The position numbers and the translations under genes were made by a program. The notes below the pieces were generated by a model. That model saw only the letters and a program-made list of their open reading frames with translations, was not told the origin of the DNA and ran no database searches. A stretch of 64,000 nucleotides of DNA from Odobenus rosmarus divergens (taxonomy: Eukaryota > Chordata > Mammalia > Carnivora > Odobenidae), in the NCBI RefSeq assembly GCF_000321225.1, contig NW_004450481.1:371001-435000 (forward strand). Direction: 5' to 3'. The first letter of the stretch is position 1. The number at the start of each line of letters is the position of its first letter. Shown piece after piece: positions 36,871 through 49,700 of the stretch.

Positions 36871-38480
36871 ATGGCCTCTACGTGTTCAAGTAAAAGGAAG
36901 AGTCACACACCTCTCACTTTATATCAATTTTAGTATATGTGCTGCCGAAGCGAGTACTCTCACTTTATATCAAAAGCTAGAAATGATTTACACTTAGGAA
37001 GGCATGCCCAAAACCAAGATAGAATGAAAGCTATGCCTCTTGGGCCAAACACTTAGCCAAGCTGTGAAGGCAAAGAAAGTTCTTGAAGGAAATTAGAGTG
37101 CTAGTCCAGTGAACAAACACAGGTGATAAGAAAGCGAACCCGCCTTATTGCTGACGTGGACTAAGTCTGAGTGGTCTGGATAGATTAAACCACCATATTC
37201 CTTTAAGCCAAAGCCTAGTCCAGAGCAAGGCCCTAACTCTCTTCACTTCTGTGAAGGCTCAGAGAAGTGGGGAAGCTGCAGAAGGAAAGTCTGAAGCCGG
37301 AAGAGGTTGGCTCATGAGGTTTAAGGAAAGAAGCCAACTTCATAACATAAAAGTGCAAGGTGAAGCAGCAGGTGCTGATGTAGAAGCCACAACAAGGGAT
37401 CCAGAAGATGCAGCTGAGATAATTCATGAAGATGGCTACACAACAGATTTTCAATGTAGACCAAAGAGCCTTCTACTGGAAAAAGATGCCATCCAGGACT
37501 TTCATAGAGAGAAGTCAATGCCTGGCTTCAAAGCTTCAAAGGACTGGCTGACTCTTGTTGGGGGCTAAATGCAGCTGGTGACTAAGTTGAAGCCGATGCT
37601 CATTTACCATATGGAAAATCCTAGGGCCCTTAAGAATTATGCTAAATCGACTCTGCCTGTGCTCTAGAAATGGAACAACAAAGCCTGATGACAGCACATC
37701 AGTTTGCAACATGGTTTACAGACTATTTTAAGCCTACTGTTGAGACTTACTGCTCAGGAAAAAAGATTCCTTTCAAAGTCTTACTGCTCGTTGACAATGC
37801 ACATGGTTACCCAAGAGCTCTGATGGCGACGTGCAGTGAGATGACTGTTGTTTGCATGCCTGCTGACACCACATCCATTCTGCAGCCCATGGACCAACTT
37901 CCAAGTCCTATTCTTTAAGAAGTACATTTTGTAAGGCTACAGCTGTCATAGACAGTGATTCCTGATACATCTGAGCAAAGTAAATTGAAAACCTTCTGGA
38001 AAGAGTTTACCATTCTAGACGCCATTAAGAACATCTGTGACTCAGGGGAAGAGGTCAAAATACCAAAATGAACAGGAGTTTGGAAGAAGTGGAGTCCAAC
38101 CCTCATGGATGACTTTGAGGGTTTAAGACTTCTGTGGAGGAAGTAACCACAGGTGTGATGGAAACTGCAAGAGAGCTGGAACCTACTCCTGGTGAAGATG
38201 CTCTGAAGATTGTTGAAATAACCACAAATGTTTAGAATATTACAGAAAATGAACTGACAAAGCAGTGGCAGCATTTGAAAGGACTGATTCCAATTCTGAA
38301 AGAACTCCTACTGTGTGTCAAATGCTATCAAACAGCATTGTGTGCTACATACAGAGAAACTGTCCATGAAAGGAACAGCCAATCGATACAGCAAACTTCA
38401 CTGTTGTCTTAAGAAACTGCCACAGCCACCCCAGCCGTCAGCGGCCACCACCCTGATCGGTCAGCAGCCAGCACCATGGA
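36871..38480 (+). pseudogene. Tigger1 transposase pseudogene
   Basis: The reading frame is disrupted at several points. It is split near the N-terminus by the U6 insertion at 36928-36956. The open pieces 37251-37568 and 37670-37918 lie in different frames. DDE-type motifs can still be seen (FNVDQ around 37450 in a shifted frame, [11 protein letters not shown] around 37787, ILQPMDQ around 37880). No intact helix-turn-helix plus catalytic frame remains. Confidence 0.88.
36925..36957 (-). pseudogene. RNU6 fragment: U6 snRNA 5' fragment (33 nt retro-insertion)
   Basis: The minus strand of this stretch matches U6 snRNA nucleotides 1-33 from memory with one mismatch, starting GTACTCGCTTCGGCAGCACA. 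The U6-matching segment lies between two perfect copies of the 17-mer CTCTCACTTTATATCAA, at 36911-36927 and 36957-36973. The 3' end lacks an A tail and shares CAA/TTG microhomology with the target. Intact U6 is about 107 nt, so this is a truncated, non-functional copy. Confidence 0.88.
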
Positions 38481-38568
38481 GGCAGGACGTTCCATCAGCA
38501 AAAGATTATGATTTGCTGAAAAATGAGATAATGGTTAGCATTTTTTTAGTAATGAAATCTTTGGGTTG

Positions 38569-38746
38569 TTGTTGTTGTTGTTTGTTTGTTTTACAGAGCA
38601 GGGGAGGGGGAGGGAGAGACAAGATCTTGAGCAGGCTCCACGCCCAGTGTGGAGCCCAACGCGGGACTCGATCTCACAATCCTGACAGCATGACTTGGCC
38701 TGAAATCAAGAGTCGGACGTTAACTACATCATCACCCAGGCGCCCC
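38569..38746 (-). repeat. SINEC inside Tigger1
   Basis: A reverse SINEC, older type: a (TTG)n/T-rich tail, GAGCAGGCTCCACGCCCAGT and an end ATCACCCAGGCGCCCC. Tigger1 sequence resumes at AATAATAAAGTATTTTTAAT. It therefore inserted after the Tigger1. Confidence 0.88.
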
Positions 38747-39319
38747 AATAATAAAGTATTTTTAATTAAGGTATATACATTGTTTTTTAGACATAATACT
38801 ATTGTACACTTAACAGACTACAGTATAGTGTAAACACCACTCTTACATGCACTGGGAAACCAACAACTTCATTTGCCTCAGTGTATTGTGATAGTCTCTT
38901 GGTGGTCTGGAACCCAACCCGCATTATCTCCGAGGAATGCCTGCACACAGTAATCCAGTTGATTTAGCTACATTAACAAGACCTTTAGAGTTCATCCCAA
39001 GACACCAAAAAGTGACAAAGTGGGAAAAGAGAGATGCCACAAGGCCCCAAGGATCCGTGTGTCTGGAACACAGAAACCCTGGGCCAGCAGACAAGAGGAG
39101 GCAGCGGGTGAAAGAGGAGATGCAGCACCTGTGCTCAGCTCTCGCAGGCATCAGAGAATGCAGACGGAAGCCAGGAGAGGCTACCCCGCAGACATGCCCA
39201 CCAACCAGCGGAACTGGCATCTGACAGTACCAGGGAGTTCTGGGCCCAGCCCAGTCTCAGAAGCGACGGCCTTTGTTTGGCAGACTCACGTGTGCACACC
39301 TGCTGACCAAGCCACTCCA

Positions 39320-39480
39320 TCCCTTGTCTGCTGCTCACTGTGAGCCAGGCCCTGCTCTCATCCATGTGTTTCCATGCGGCACTACTCTGTGCAATCACAA
39401 CGACCCCATGGGGAAGGTGCTATTATCACATTTTACAGAAAGGAGACGCCACACAAAGGTGCAGGTCATGTAATCCAATG
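39320..39480 (-). repeat. MIR-like fragment
   Basis: CTGTGAGCCAGGCCCTGCTC, then CCATGGGGAAGGTGCTATTA and TCACATTTTACAGAAAGGAG, resembles the reverse MIR tail and core. Confidence 0.45.
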
Positions 39481-39639
39481 TTACAGGGACACCAGTGTCT
39501 TCCAAGAGTCAAAGGAGCAGAATGAAAACTCAGGAGTAACAGAAATGAGCCAACTGTAGCCTCAGTGCACCCAACAAGTAGCAGCTCAGACCACAGGAAG
39601 TGAAGAAGCTCAGACCACAGGGAGTGGAGTCACAGAGAA

Positions 39640-39807
39640 CACAGACTGCATGATTCCATTTACACCAAACATCAGAGCATACTCAAAAATTAATTTAAAA
39701 TCAGTCAGACTTGGCCTGTGGCTGGCTCAGTCAGTAGAGCATGTGACTCTCAGTCTCGGGGTCATGAGCTTGAGCCCCACGTTGGGCATAGAGCTTACTT
39801 TAAAAAA

Positions 39808-39841
<34 letters not shown>

Positions 39842-40140
39842 CTCATTCCTAAAATCAATCACAGGCCTAAATATGAAAGCAAAAATTCAAAGTCTTTTAG
39901 AAGACACAGGAGAATATCTCTGCAACCCTGGGGTAGACAAAGATTTCTCAGGACCCCCAAAGCAGTAACCACCCAAGAAAAAATAACTGACAAACTAGGC
40001 TTCATGAAGATTAAGAACTTCTGCTTACTACAAGAAGCAAACCTCAGCCCGGAGCACGTGCTGACAAAGCATGCCCAGTGAAGGGCTCGGCTCCAGAAGA
40101 GATAAAGAGCTCTTGCAGCTCAACAACCCCCAGCAGATGC
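39640..40140 (+). repeat. Old L1 fragment, plus orientation
   Basis: TTTTAGAAGACACAGGAGAA, GACAAAGATTTCTCAGGACC and CATGAAGATTAAGAACTTCT are L1 ORF2 3' half wording. A SINEC at 39707-39842 interrupts it. Confidence 0.7.
39707..39842 (+). repeat. SINEC (old type) with A-run and (AT)n tail
   Basis: TTGGCCTGTGGCTGGCTCAG, GAGCATGTGACTCTCAGTCT and GAGCTTGAGCCCCACGTTGG, then an A-run of about 23 and eight AT units. The A/AT tail is a likely length-variable microsatellite. Confidence 0.85.
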
Positions 40141-40744
40141 AGGTTTCAGTGGGCTGGCAAGACAGGGGAGCCCGCGTCCTGAGGAAGGCCCCCTCACCCC
40201 CCAAGATCACACAGTGAGCACATCACACACCCACACACACTAGAACTGAGTTCTGCAGGCACGCAAAAGGGCACAAGGAAAGGTACATCTATCTCCCACC
40301 CAGCCACTGCAAGTGTTTCCCTGTATCTTTTCCAAAAATACTCCTTGCATATAAAAGCTTGTGTATATACTTATCATGAATTAAAAAAAAAAAAAGCAAA
40401 ACATGATTCTATGCCTTCCTTTTTCTCACTAACATCAGAAACATCCAACATCACAGACCTCCTCCCTTTGCTCTTCCTTCCAGCTGGGGTGGGGGGAGGG
40501 AGGCCCCACTTGAGCAGTGCTGTGTCCCTCCTTTTCCACTTACTGTTACAAACAAGGCTGCAACCTCCACCTTTACTAGAGGTGATTCTAGGCTAACACA
40601 CAAGCTGCTAGAGGGGCTGTTGGCACCAAGGCCATGAATGACTGTAATCAGCCACCAGGGAGGCTGCTCCCATTCCATGCCCACTGTAGGAGAGGAAGGT
40701 GGGGAAGCCTGTTTCCCACATCCTTGCCAGCACTGTCATGTACT

Positions 40745-41280
40745 GATTTCCTCTGCTGCCAAAATGATCACACAGGATCACAAACTGAGTGGCTTAAACA
40801 CCATGCATGTATATATCATGTCAGGTTCTGGAGGGCAGAAGTGTGGTTCGGGTCCCCCTGGGCTGAGATCCAGGTGTAGGCACACTGCCCACCTTTCGGG
40901 AAGCTCTCGAGGGCCCTTTTCTATTCCTTCAGGTGTTGACAGAATTACTCCTCCTTGCTGTACTGAGGGTCTCCTTTTCTTGCTGGCGTGGCTGTCATCT
41001 GAAGGCCATTTCCAGCTTTTGGAGGACGCTGCATTCCCCAGCTCATGGCACCTCAGTTCACCTCCCAAGCCAGCAACAGGGCCGAGTCCTCACACTGCAC
41101 CTCTCTGACCCGGCCAGGAAAGGGTGTCCACTTCTAATGATTTGATGAGGCTGGGCCCACCTGCATAATCCAGGTCTGCACCCTTAGTCACACGTGCATC
41201 GTCCTTTTGCCATGTAAGGTACCGCACAGGCAGGTTCCGGGGACTAGGATGTAGACATCCTTGGGGGCTGGGACTCTGCT
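40745..41280 (-). repeat. Possible old MLT1-like LTR remnant
   Basis: TGCTGCCAAAATGATCACAC, GTGGCTTAAACACCATGCAT and GGTTCTGGAGGGCAGAAGT near the left, and ATGAGGCTGGGCCCACCTGC near the right, echo reverse MaLR LTR wording. Highly diverged; limits uncertain. Confidence 0.4.
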
Positions 41281-42780
41281 GGCCACGTGTATTCCCAGCT
41301 CTCTGCCTTATTTCCAGCTGAAGGCAGCTGTCACCTCCACCCGCCACCCCAGGTTCTCTGTATCCCTTCTGAGTGTAAACTGCAGTGACCACAGAGCACC
41401 AAGGTGGCCCTCACTCTGCCCGACAGAGCCCTCACAAAGCTGCCCCCGTCAGGGGGCCCAATCCACACCTTGGCAACAAAGCCTCCCCTCGCAATGTTCT
41501 CATTCAGGGCTGTACCTGAGAACACACACACCCAGACAGCCCCAAAAACCCACTCCAAGCTGCACTTAAAGAAGGGGTCTGAGAGGAGACACACTCCATC
41601 CTTCACATACCTTTGACATGCCACGGACAGGGATTCAGCGCAAGAGGAGACCACGTAGCAAGGAGGCCAGTACCACAGGGACAGCGAGGCCACCTACTCC
41701 TTGTCCTCAGCCCTGGGATTCCAGCCCCAATGGGGTCCTGAGCTTGCCACATGGCCTGTCTCCACCCCAGTGACCTCACCCTGTTATATTTAGAGCCCTG
41801 GGTCCCCATACACTCCTGAACCAGAGTCCCTGCAGAGCAAGCTCGGCAGCACAAACTGTCCTTGTCCTTGGGCAGACACTGTCCCGCTTCCAGATAGGAG
41901 GGGGGGCAGAACACCTGGGCAACCCGAGGCTGGTAGCAAGCTAGCACCGGAGACCTCGCACAGCTGGAGCCGCTCCTGGAAGCTGTGCGGGAGGCGGGGT
42001 TGGGGGAGGTCTGCAGGCCCTACCATCCTTGCTGAGCAGCTCCCACACCTGAGTGCCTGTGCAGACTTTGGCTTGGAGCAGGCTCTTCGGCTCTCAGCCC
42101 TGTGGAAAATGCTACCTCTGCCTAACCTCTTTCTGCCCTGGCTGCCTAGTTCAGGACCATCCCAGGGGCTCACTCCTCTGGCTCTGCCCCACCCCGAAGT
42201 CATGATGGTGAGGGCACCAAGCACTGTGTGAGAAGGACCACCTGGGCATTCCAAGTGCAGTCAGTCCCCTGAGGACCAGGAAGCGGACCCTGACAAATGC
42301 TCCAAGGAGTCTGGCCCTGACGCTCACCACACCCGACAGGCAGGAGTCTGGACAGCGCCAGGCCCGGCCCAGCCTCTGGCCTCAGACCCGGTAAAAGCAG
42401 TGTCACCGCAGCCAGCCCCTGGCTCTGCAAGGGTTGGGCACGCCAAGATGGAAGGCTCCTGAACCAGCCTTCCCAACACACCCACCCACACAGAAGCGGC
42501 AGGCCTCCCAAGATGAGATGTTCATCCGGAGGCTCCCAACCAGGTTCCAGGCCTGCAAAGCCCAGCACAGGGCCCTCAGGCCAGGGAGGTCAGTGTCAAG
42601 TGGAAGGCAGACCAGGCATGCAGACGGAAAGGGCAGCACCTGAATGGAGCCTCCGAGGGTAGACAGCAGAGGTCCTAGCACCTAGGGAGATGGTGACATG
42701 GCACCAGAGCTCTGGAGAGGGGAAAGAGGCCCAGAGTGAAGACAGTGGCATGAGCGAGGATGCCAGGAGGAAGAACAGAC

Positions 42781-42806
42781 AGCGGGGGGGAAGGGGGGGG
42801 GCGGTG
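42781..42806 (+). repeat. G-run tract
   Basis: Runs of seven and nine G separated by short spacers, a potential quadruplex and a hard-to-sequence tract. Confidence 0.7.
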
Positions 42807-45800
42807 AGCTGCCTCCTACACAACCTGCTTTCAACTTTAGCCACTGTGGGAGCGAACTGCCGCCCTGACACCAACAGACCGCTTGTCTTTGGCCCGTTCT
42901 GGGTCCCTCTTGGCACCCATCTGTAGGAAAACATACTCGTTCACAATCACTGCACACTGTTCTGCTCCTGTACAGGGAAGAAGCCTCTGGGCAGCACCCC
43001 CGACACCGCCCTCAAGGGGGGCTGTGGGCACTTCGGCAGGCCAGAGTCGCAGGGCCACATACAAACCTCCTGCTGTCAGAAGAGCCCAGCGCACTGGCTA
43101 TCGCCCTTGGGATTTGTGCTCAACAAGGACAAAAACAAGAACACCTCTCAAAACCAAAGGGCTTTCCCCAAAGGGACAGAATGCACAAATGAAGGATGCC
43201 TGAGTGCCCCAAGTCTCTCATTTTCTCCTTAGGGCTCCTTCAATAGATGCAACTTAATTTGTATATCCTTAACACTTAACCAGGCCAAGTGTCCCCTCCC
43301 CTTTCTACCAGTGAGGCCTTCCCATGTGAACAGCTCACCATGTCAGCCCACTTATTCTCTATTGGACTGCCATCTCCATTGGAAGTCATTAATCACCCAG
43401 CCAAGGAGCCCACAGGGTGGTGGTGTGCCCATGGCAGCTGGGCAAGGAAGGTGTCAGGAGAGGGGGAGGACCGCTCTGGAAGTGCAGGGAGCAGGCAGGG
43501 CAAGAAGCCAGTAGGTGACTGCTGGTGGAAGTGGCTCCTTAACTAACTACTGAGGGCTTTCAGATCCTAGACTGGAGGCTCATGGGGCGTAAGCACGTAC
43601 GCTCCGGAAGACAGCAACGTCAGCGCCACACAGGCAGCTCAACCAGCCAGTGTCTCCAGCATCGAATACACAGGCACCCCCCGAAACAAGGCACCTCCCA
43701 GCTCCAGCATGGGGAGAGAGCACATCCTCGCTCACACCTACGGGACACCCCAGGGACACATGCTCCTCACCACCGACCCAGTGCCCGGGGCTTTCATGGG
43801 GTCTTCCTGTGACAAGAGAACCAAGAGCAGGCACAAAGGAAGCAGAAAGGCCTTTGTTCCTGGGGAGACCCTCAGCGCATGCTAAATCACTGCTCCAGCC
43901 AGGCTAACCAGTGGTATTTGCTGCACAGGAAGAAGGGGGGCTGGACGCACACAGGTGACAGCACAAAGGAGGGGACAGCACCCCACAGAAGCAGCCCGAG
44001 CACAATTCCGCACCACGCAGCACAGAATGCTACCACACTGCGGGCGCGCGAGGCTGGTGACATCCCTGTCTCCTCATCCGCCAGGACAAGGGGAGGACAG
44101 CCCATGCGGCACTCCACGGCACGCTGCGCTCTCTGTGAGCCACTAACGGTGCACCGCTCACCCCCCAGCTTTTAATGACACGTTTCAGAGTGTTTACTGG
44201 AGAAACGCTGCACTCGGGTGTGGGTGGCAGAAGGGGGCTAGATGAAGCAATGCTGATTGGCTCTAAATTGGTTTCTACTGAAACTGGGGCACGGTTACGT
44301 TATTCTCTCTACTTTTATGTTTGAAATTGGCCACAAATCTAAAAGGTTACAAAACACACCCATTTCCTCACATGTGGATGGGCCATCTCTGTCACTGGAG
44401 GTGGACTGAGATGGCAGCTGGTAGCTGCACGGTGGTGAAGTGAGCAAATCCCTGTTTTCCAATTCTACACGGTGGCTTCTCCCTATACCATCTGGTACCT
44501 GCGTGGGGAGGGAGGCCGAGGGCCGGTGGGACGCTCTCTCCCTCCATAGTGAGCCTGTCTCTGGCCCCCTCAACCGCTGATTCAAACTACAGGGCATGTG
44601 CTATTTGGTGCAACCTTTGGAGTTTCTCACCAAGCCCCCTGCAGGCTGCTGAGATGCTGCTCAACAGACTCAGGGTAAAGACTGCCCACACCCCTGGGGT
44701 GGAAAGGGATGTGGGCTCTGCTCTCCGAGGTGAGTCCATGCCTCCTTGGCAAAGAGCCCACAGAGAGCCGGAACCTGGGCCATGCCTGATTCCTCATGCT
44801 TCTAGACCTGCTCTTTGCCCTCAAATAGGGAGGATGCCACAGGTCTAGGAGGGCACCCACCTAGACAGGGGCCAAATAGCTTTCTGAGGGGCTCTCCAGA
44901 GAGCTGGGGATGGCTGCACCCACAGAGAGGGCAGATTCTGTGGCTGGGTTCCCAGAGTGCTGAGCCCAGGGAGGGAGGAGGCAGCACCCCAGGCTTCTGA
45001 CATGACAGCAAGCCCCAAGCCACACCAAAGCCCTCACCGGTCTGTGGAGGCCAGCATGTTTGTGTTCACACATGCATGAGGTCAGAAGCCAGGGGAAGGT
45101 TGGTCAGAGTCTGGGGGCATCTCACAGTGGGTCCCAGCTCAGGTCACCCTGTCCAGGGAGGGTGGAAACATGGTAAAGAGCAACAGTAAGTAACCCAGGG
45201 ACGGGACAGCCGGCCAACACTGCCCTGTGGCAGCCCTCTGAAACCCAGTGACATCACTGGCTCCTCCAGAGTCCAGGACACCAGACCGGCTTCAGAAGAC
45301 CTGCCTACAACAGGGTACGTGGAATCATCTTTAAAACCAAACCCATCGGAAAAAATATTCTAACTGGCCCTCATCACATGTCTGAAAGTTGCTCTATGAA
45401 TCGGATCGCTAGTCTGATCTTGGATCCGTGTTCAGAGCTGGGGCCAGTGCAGTGGGGTACACCTGCCACTGACCAGCCTCCCCCTCCCCTATTTCAGGGG
45501 CAATGTAGGTAAACCCCAGGCCCTGAGTAATTACCGCCCTGTGGGGGATTTCCAACTCCACATGAAACAAGGAACCGAGACACTGAGCTGCAGAGTCTGT
45601 GAGGCCTGTTGCTCACTGTTCTTTCCTCCATACTTCAAGGGTTCCCACCCTGCCCCAAATCCCCATTCTCTCAGGAATTAGGCTGGATGTGTGCAGCCAT
45701 GGTGGCAAAGGGGAAACCCTGTGCTCCTTGAGGTCTGAGCACTGGTGGGGCCCACGGTCAGTGAGCTGGGTCAGGCCCACCTCAGCCTAACTCTCATAGG

Positions 45801-45844
45801 ACCATATTGTTGGGTTCCTCCAGGAGCTAAGCTCTCTAGCTTTT

Positions 45845-45970
45845 CATCCTTGCAAGCCCACTTTACAGATAAGGAAACTGAGGGTCTGGGAAGGTAACAG
45901 AGATCCAGGGCTCACCACACTGCTAGAAGGTGGCAGAGTATGGTCTTATACTAGCCTGGCATAGGCTCTA
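45845..45970 (-). repeat. MIR SINE fragment
   Basis: CACTTTACAGATAAGGAAAC, TGAGGGTCTGGGAAGGTAAC and CTGCTAGAAGGTGGCAGAG form the reverse MIR core. Confidence 0.6.
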
Positions 45971-47087
45971 TCACATAAAGCCCAACTGGTGCTTTACTAG
46001 GTGGGGTGAGGGAGGGCACCCAGATGCCACCAGGCTGGTGATATTGGCATCCTGCCCACATACTCCCCCTGACCTGCCACAGCAGGTAAATGCACAGGTT
46101 ACAGTTTCTTGAAGCCACATAGGGCCAGTGGCTTTGTGCCTAGCACATCTCTGGGCTGCCTCTCCCTTCCCTCCAGGGCAGCCTAGAGCCAGGGAGACCC
46201 ACATACCTACCCACCACAATAGGGGCTTCAGCCCACCCAGTGCTCGCCCTAAGCAGCAGGCCACTTGGTAAACAACAACAGCACTGGAGCCTGCTCCTCG
46301 CTAGGCCCCAGCAATGGTGCACACCACAAGTCTTCCTGCTTCTGATGAACGGCACACATGTTCCCAGGCGGGTGCCATTCTTTCTGTATCTCAAACTGCC
46401 TCGGCTGCAAGATGGCGCAAGAGATGGCAGCATCCGCATCCCCCCAGAGATCCTGGCTGAGCCCAGCCCGGGTCCCACCCCGTCTCCCTGAGCAAGGAAA
46501 AGGAATCAGTGTGGCTTGATCCTCCCTCTTGGCTCTGGAAGGTGCATCCTCCTAGCCCTGCTCTGCTCTGCCCTGCCCGGCTCCACAGCCAGGCAGGAGC
46601 AAGAGGAACCTCTCTCAGGTTATGCCCTCAGCCTGGCCAAGGTGCTTTCCACTGCCAGGACCCCAGTGGGAGTCTCCCACCCACGGGGTGAAATCTCTCT
46701 CATTCATGGCTTCTTAGAGGAAGAATGACACAGCTGACGGGGAGGAGGCTGGCACTGGTGCCATGTCCCAGCTGCAGCCACCAAGCTCACCACTTGCAAA
46801 AGCACAAAAGCACTTCCTCATCAGAGGGGCCCATACGCTCCCCAGGAACATCCACAGCTGGTGCATGGCCACTGCCTGCATGGCCCTGACTGCCACACTC
46901 ACAGCCCACAGAGCACCCGTGGCTGGCCGGAGCATGTAACTGCAGCTGCAGCTCGGCCCAGGGGACGGAAACCCCAGCCTGAGCCCAGGGAGCAGGCAGA
47001 GCCGCAGTGCCTACATCCCACAGGCGGCACACGGCAAGAAGAGGAAGCCCAGGGCAGCGCGCAAACAGGAGCAGAGCGAGCGAGCGG

Positions 47088-47120
47088 CTGCCATCCTTCT
47101 GCCATCCTTCTGCCATCCTT
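47088..47120 (+). repeat. Perfect 11-bp x 3 tandem repeat
   Basis: The unit CTGCCATCCTT stands three times head to tail without a mismatch. A recent slippage product. Confidence 0.92.
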
Positions 47121-49189
47121 CGTCTCCAAGAGGCTAGCAGATGAGGAGGGGGACGCGGGGGAGGGGAGGAGAGGTAGCACTCTCCCTGCAGCTCCAGCCC
47201 CCAAACTGTCCCTCTCTCCCTCCTGCTTTTTATCGCAGCAGCTCTTCCCAACAGAACTATGTACTTAAACTTTGCTAACCTCTGAATCAGGTCAACAGGA
47301 CACACACAATTCTCATTATAATCCGGCCCCTTCTGAGGACACAAGAGCTCTCAATATGTCATCTGTGAGCTGGTTCATTCCTGCACTGATCCAGCTGCAA
47401 AGTCAGAAAGCCAAGCAGAGCATTTTCTTTCTGCCACACATGCTCACAGAAGGGGCTGGCTAGCAGGGCATCTGATGACAGCACTCGTGGTCAGGTCAGG
47501 GTTTCCCCCTCCCATCTGCGCACTCCTGGAGGAAGAGCCAGTAAGAATCCCGGCTGTGTGAGACAGAAGGGCCCCACCAAGCCTATGGGAGGGGCACACA
47601 CAATGCTCGACCAACATGCATGTGGGGTATAGGCAATCCAAAGTGAGAACCGACCAGCTTTTTAGGAATTGACAGGGGCCAACCTCTGAGAGACTGTGAA
47701 GTATAACACAGAGGTGACAACGATGCACTCCTGTGGCGCCAAGTGAAACACGGGTGGTGGGGCTGGGCAGAGAAGGGCCAGGCAGCAGAGCTGTACAAAG
47801 ATATAGTGGGGCCAAACCTGGCCTCTAATGCTGTCCAACTCGGACTTAAGCAAGACCAGCCACCGATCAGCCCAGTTCCTCCTCCATGAGCAGGGAAGCC
47901 TGGGTGGAACGTTGGGAAAACCACACATCATCTCTGTAGATTCTGAATGGCGTGCTGACCACTGTCTTGAGAAACTCTGTGCCCACAGGGCCCAGGTCAG
48001 GTGGGCCCTGCAAGTTCACCAACAGCCTGCTCTGTGGTCTCTAAGACCCCTTGAGGCAGCACAGTGCCCAGCATGAAGCCAGGCTACCAGGCCACCAACC
48101 TGGGCTGCTGTAAGATCCTGGGAGCCAAGGATATTCCAGAATTCCCCTCGAAAAGTCACCAAATGCTTTCTGAGCACCTAGTGCAAGCCTGGAGTATGCA
48201 GGAAGGCATGTATGGCCCAGTCCTGGGGGATGGGTGGAGATGGCCAGAGGGAAGGACAGACACAACAGGGGAACACCACAACTGAGGCTCAGTTGAGCTG
48301 CCAGGAGCCGTGGTGCAGGGAGCCCAGAACCATGGCAACATCCAGCAAGCTCTTTTAGAAGCGAAGGATTACAGGGTAGGGAACCAAAGACACACCCCCT
48401 TCTCAGAGGAACTCAAACCCAGAACTGGCCCCACAACCGGAGGCTGCCGTGCGACACGGGGTAAAAGTGACCACAGCACAAACGAAAGTCCAGGATGCCC
48501 CTGGTAAGCAGCAAGAGTGTGTACGGACATGTAAATGACATGCAGGGTCTGGTAGCCCTCACTTTCCTGAGCACTCCCACGGGGTCACCACGTCCCTTCT
48601 GAGCTGGGTGGACACGAAAAGAGCAACAGGAACTGCCAGAACCTGGGTAGGGGCTGCACTGGTTAAGTAATTTGCCAAGTCTCAGGGTTAAGTATCAAGG
48701 AAGCTCTTGTCTCCTTTTAAGTAGGAACCTGACAGATCTGCAAACTCACCAGGCCCTAAACACAATTAAGGGTGGGTGTGCCTGTCCTACACAGGGTGGT
48801 GGCCAGCTGCTAGGACTCCCTATCGAGTGCTCCAGGGCATAAAGCACCAGAGAAGACTGTGCACCGGAGGTCAGTGGATGGCTCTGGGCCCACCCACCCA
48901 CCCACCTTCCCTCAGCCACTAAGTGGGAGGATGACAGAGGCTTCCTACGGGCTCCTACAAGGGGAACAAGAGACACACATGGACACCCAGGATGCTGCCT
49001 CGTACACAGTAAGCGCCCAGAAAGGAGTCACCTGCTACACAGGAGGTATCAGGCCCAAGGCCGCCCCTCCCCCGACCTGCTGCCCAGCAACTCAAGGGCT
49101 GTGTGTGGAGCTGGAGGAACCCCAGTGGGCATAGGGACTCTCTCAGTGGGCATTCCTGTAACAGGGGCTGCCATGGAGAGAACCAAGGA

Positions 49190-49700
49190 CACACTCATGA
49201 AACAGGAAGGAGAGTCTGTACATTCTGTGTCAAACATCATATAAGGATGGACACTCATACCCCACGACCCAACAATTCCGCTCTGAGGCACATAACCAAT
49301 AGACTTATGAACACTCGTGCATGGAGACCATATGCAGAACAGCCCCAACTAAAACCCACCTGAATGGCCATCACCAGCATCATGGGTGAGGTCTGTCCAT
49401 TCAGCACGGAATGAACACAACATCAGAGATAAATCTCAAAACAGCGTCTGATGAGAAAGCCAGGCACTAAAGAATACATTCTGTACTGGACTGAAAGCTC
49501 ACAAGCAGGCAAGACTTCTCAGTGGTGACCGAAGTCAGGGAAACTGGGGGTGGCGAGTTGCTAGGACAGGGAGCAAGAGTGGCTTCTGCGGAAACACTCT
49601 ACTCCTTGCCCTGGGTGGGGGGTTATTCAGGCATGTTCACTTCATAAGCATTCCATAAAATGTAAAGCTCACAACTTGTGCACTTTTCTGGATGAGGCCC
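49190..49700 (+). repeat. Old L1 3' fragment, plus orientation
   Basis: ACCCAACAATTCCGCTCTGA, CTGAATGGCCATCACCAGCA and CCATTCAGCACGGAATGAAC parallel L1 ORF2 terminal and 3' UTR wording. Diverged; limits approximate. Confidence 0.5.

Larger units (their letters stand above)
36473..38943 (+). mobile_element. Tigger1 DNA transposon, near full length, inactive
   Basis: Terminal AAGGCATACCTCC at the left and GAGGAATGCCTG at the right are the Tigger1 inverted repeats. The length is about 2.47 kb, or about 2.3 kb after removing an inserted SINE (about 160 bp) and a U6 fragment; the family is about 2.4 kb. It is a pogo/Tigger (Tc1-mariner superfamily) cut-and-paste element. Transposase runs on the plus strand from ATGGCCTCTACGTG at 36871. 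It is broken by frameshifts, stops and insertions. Surviving readable pieces include MRFKERSQLHNIKVQGEAAG, EKSMPGFKASKDWLTL and [15 protein letters not shown]. Not functional. Confidence 0.93.
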
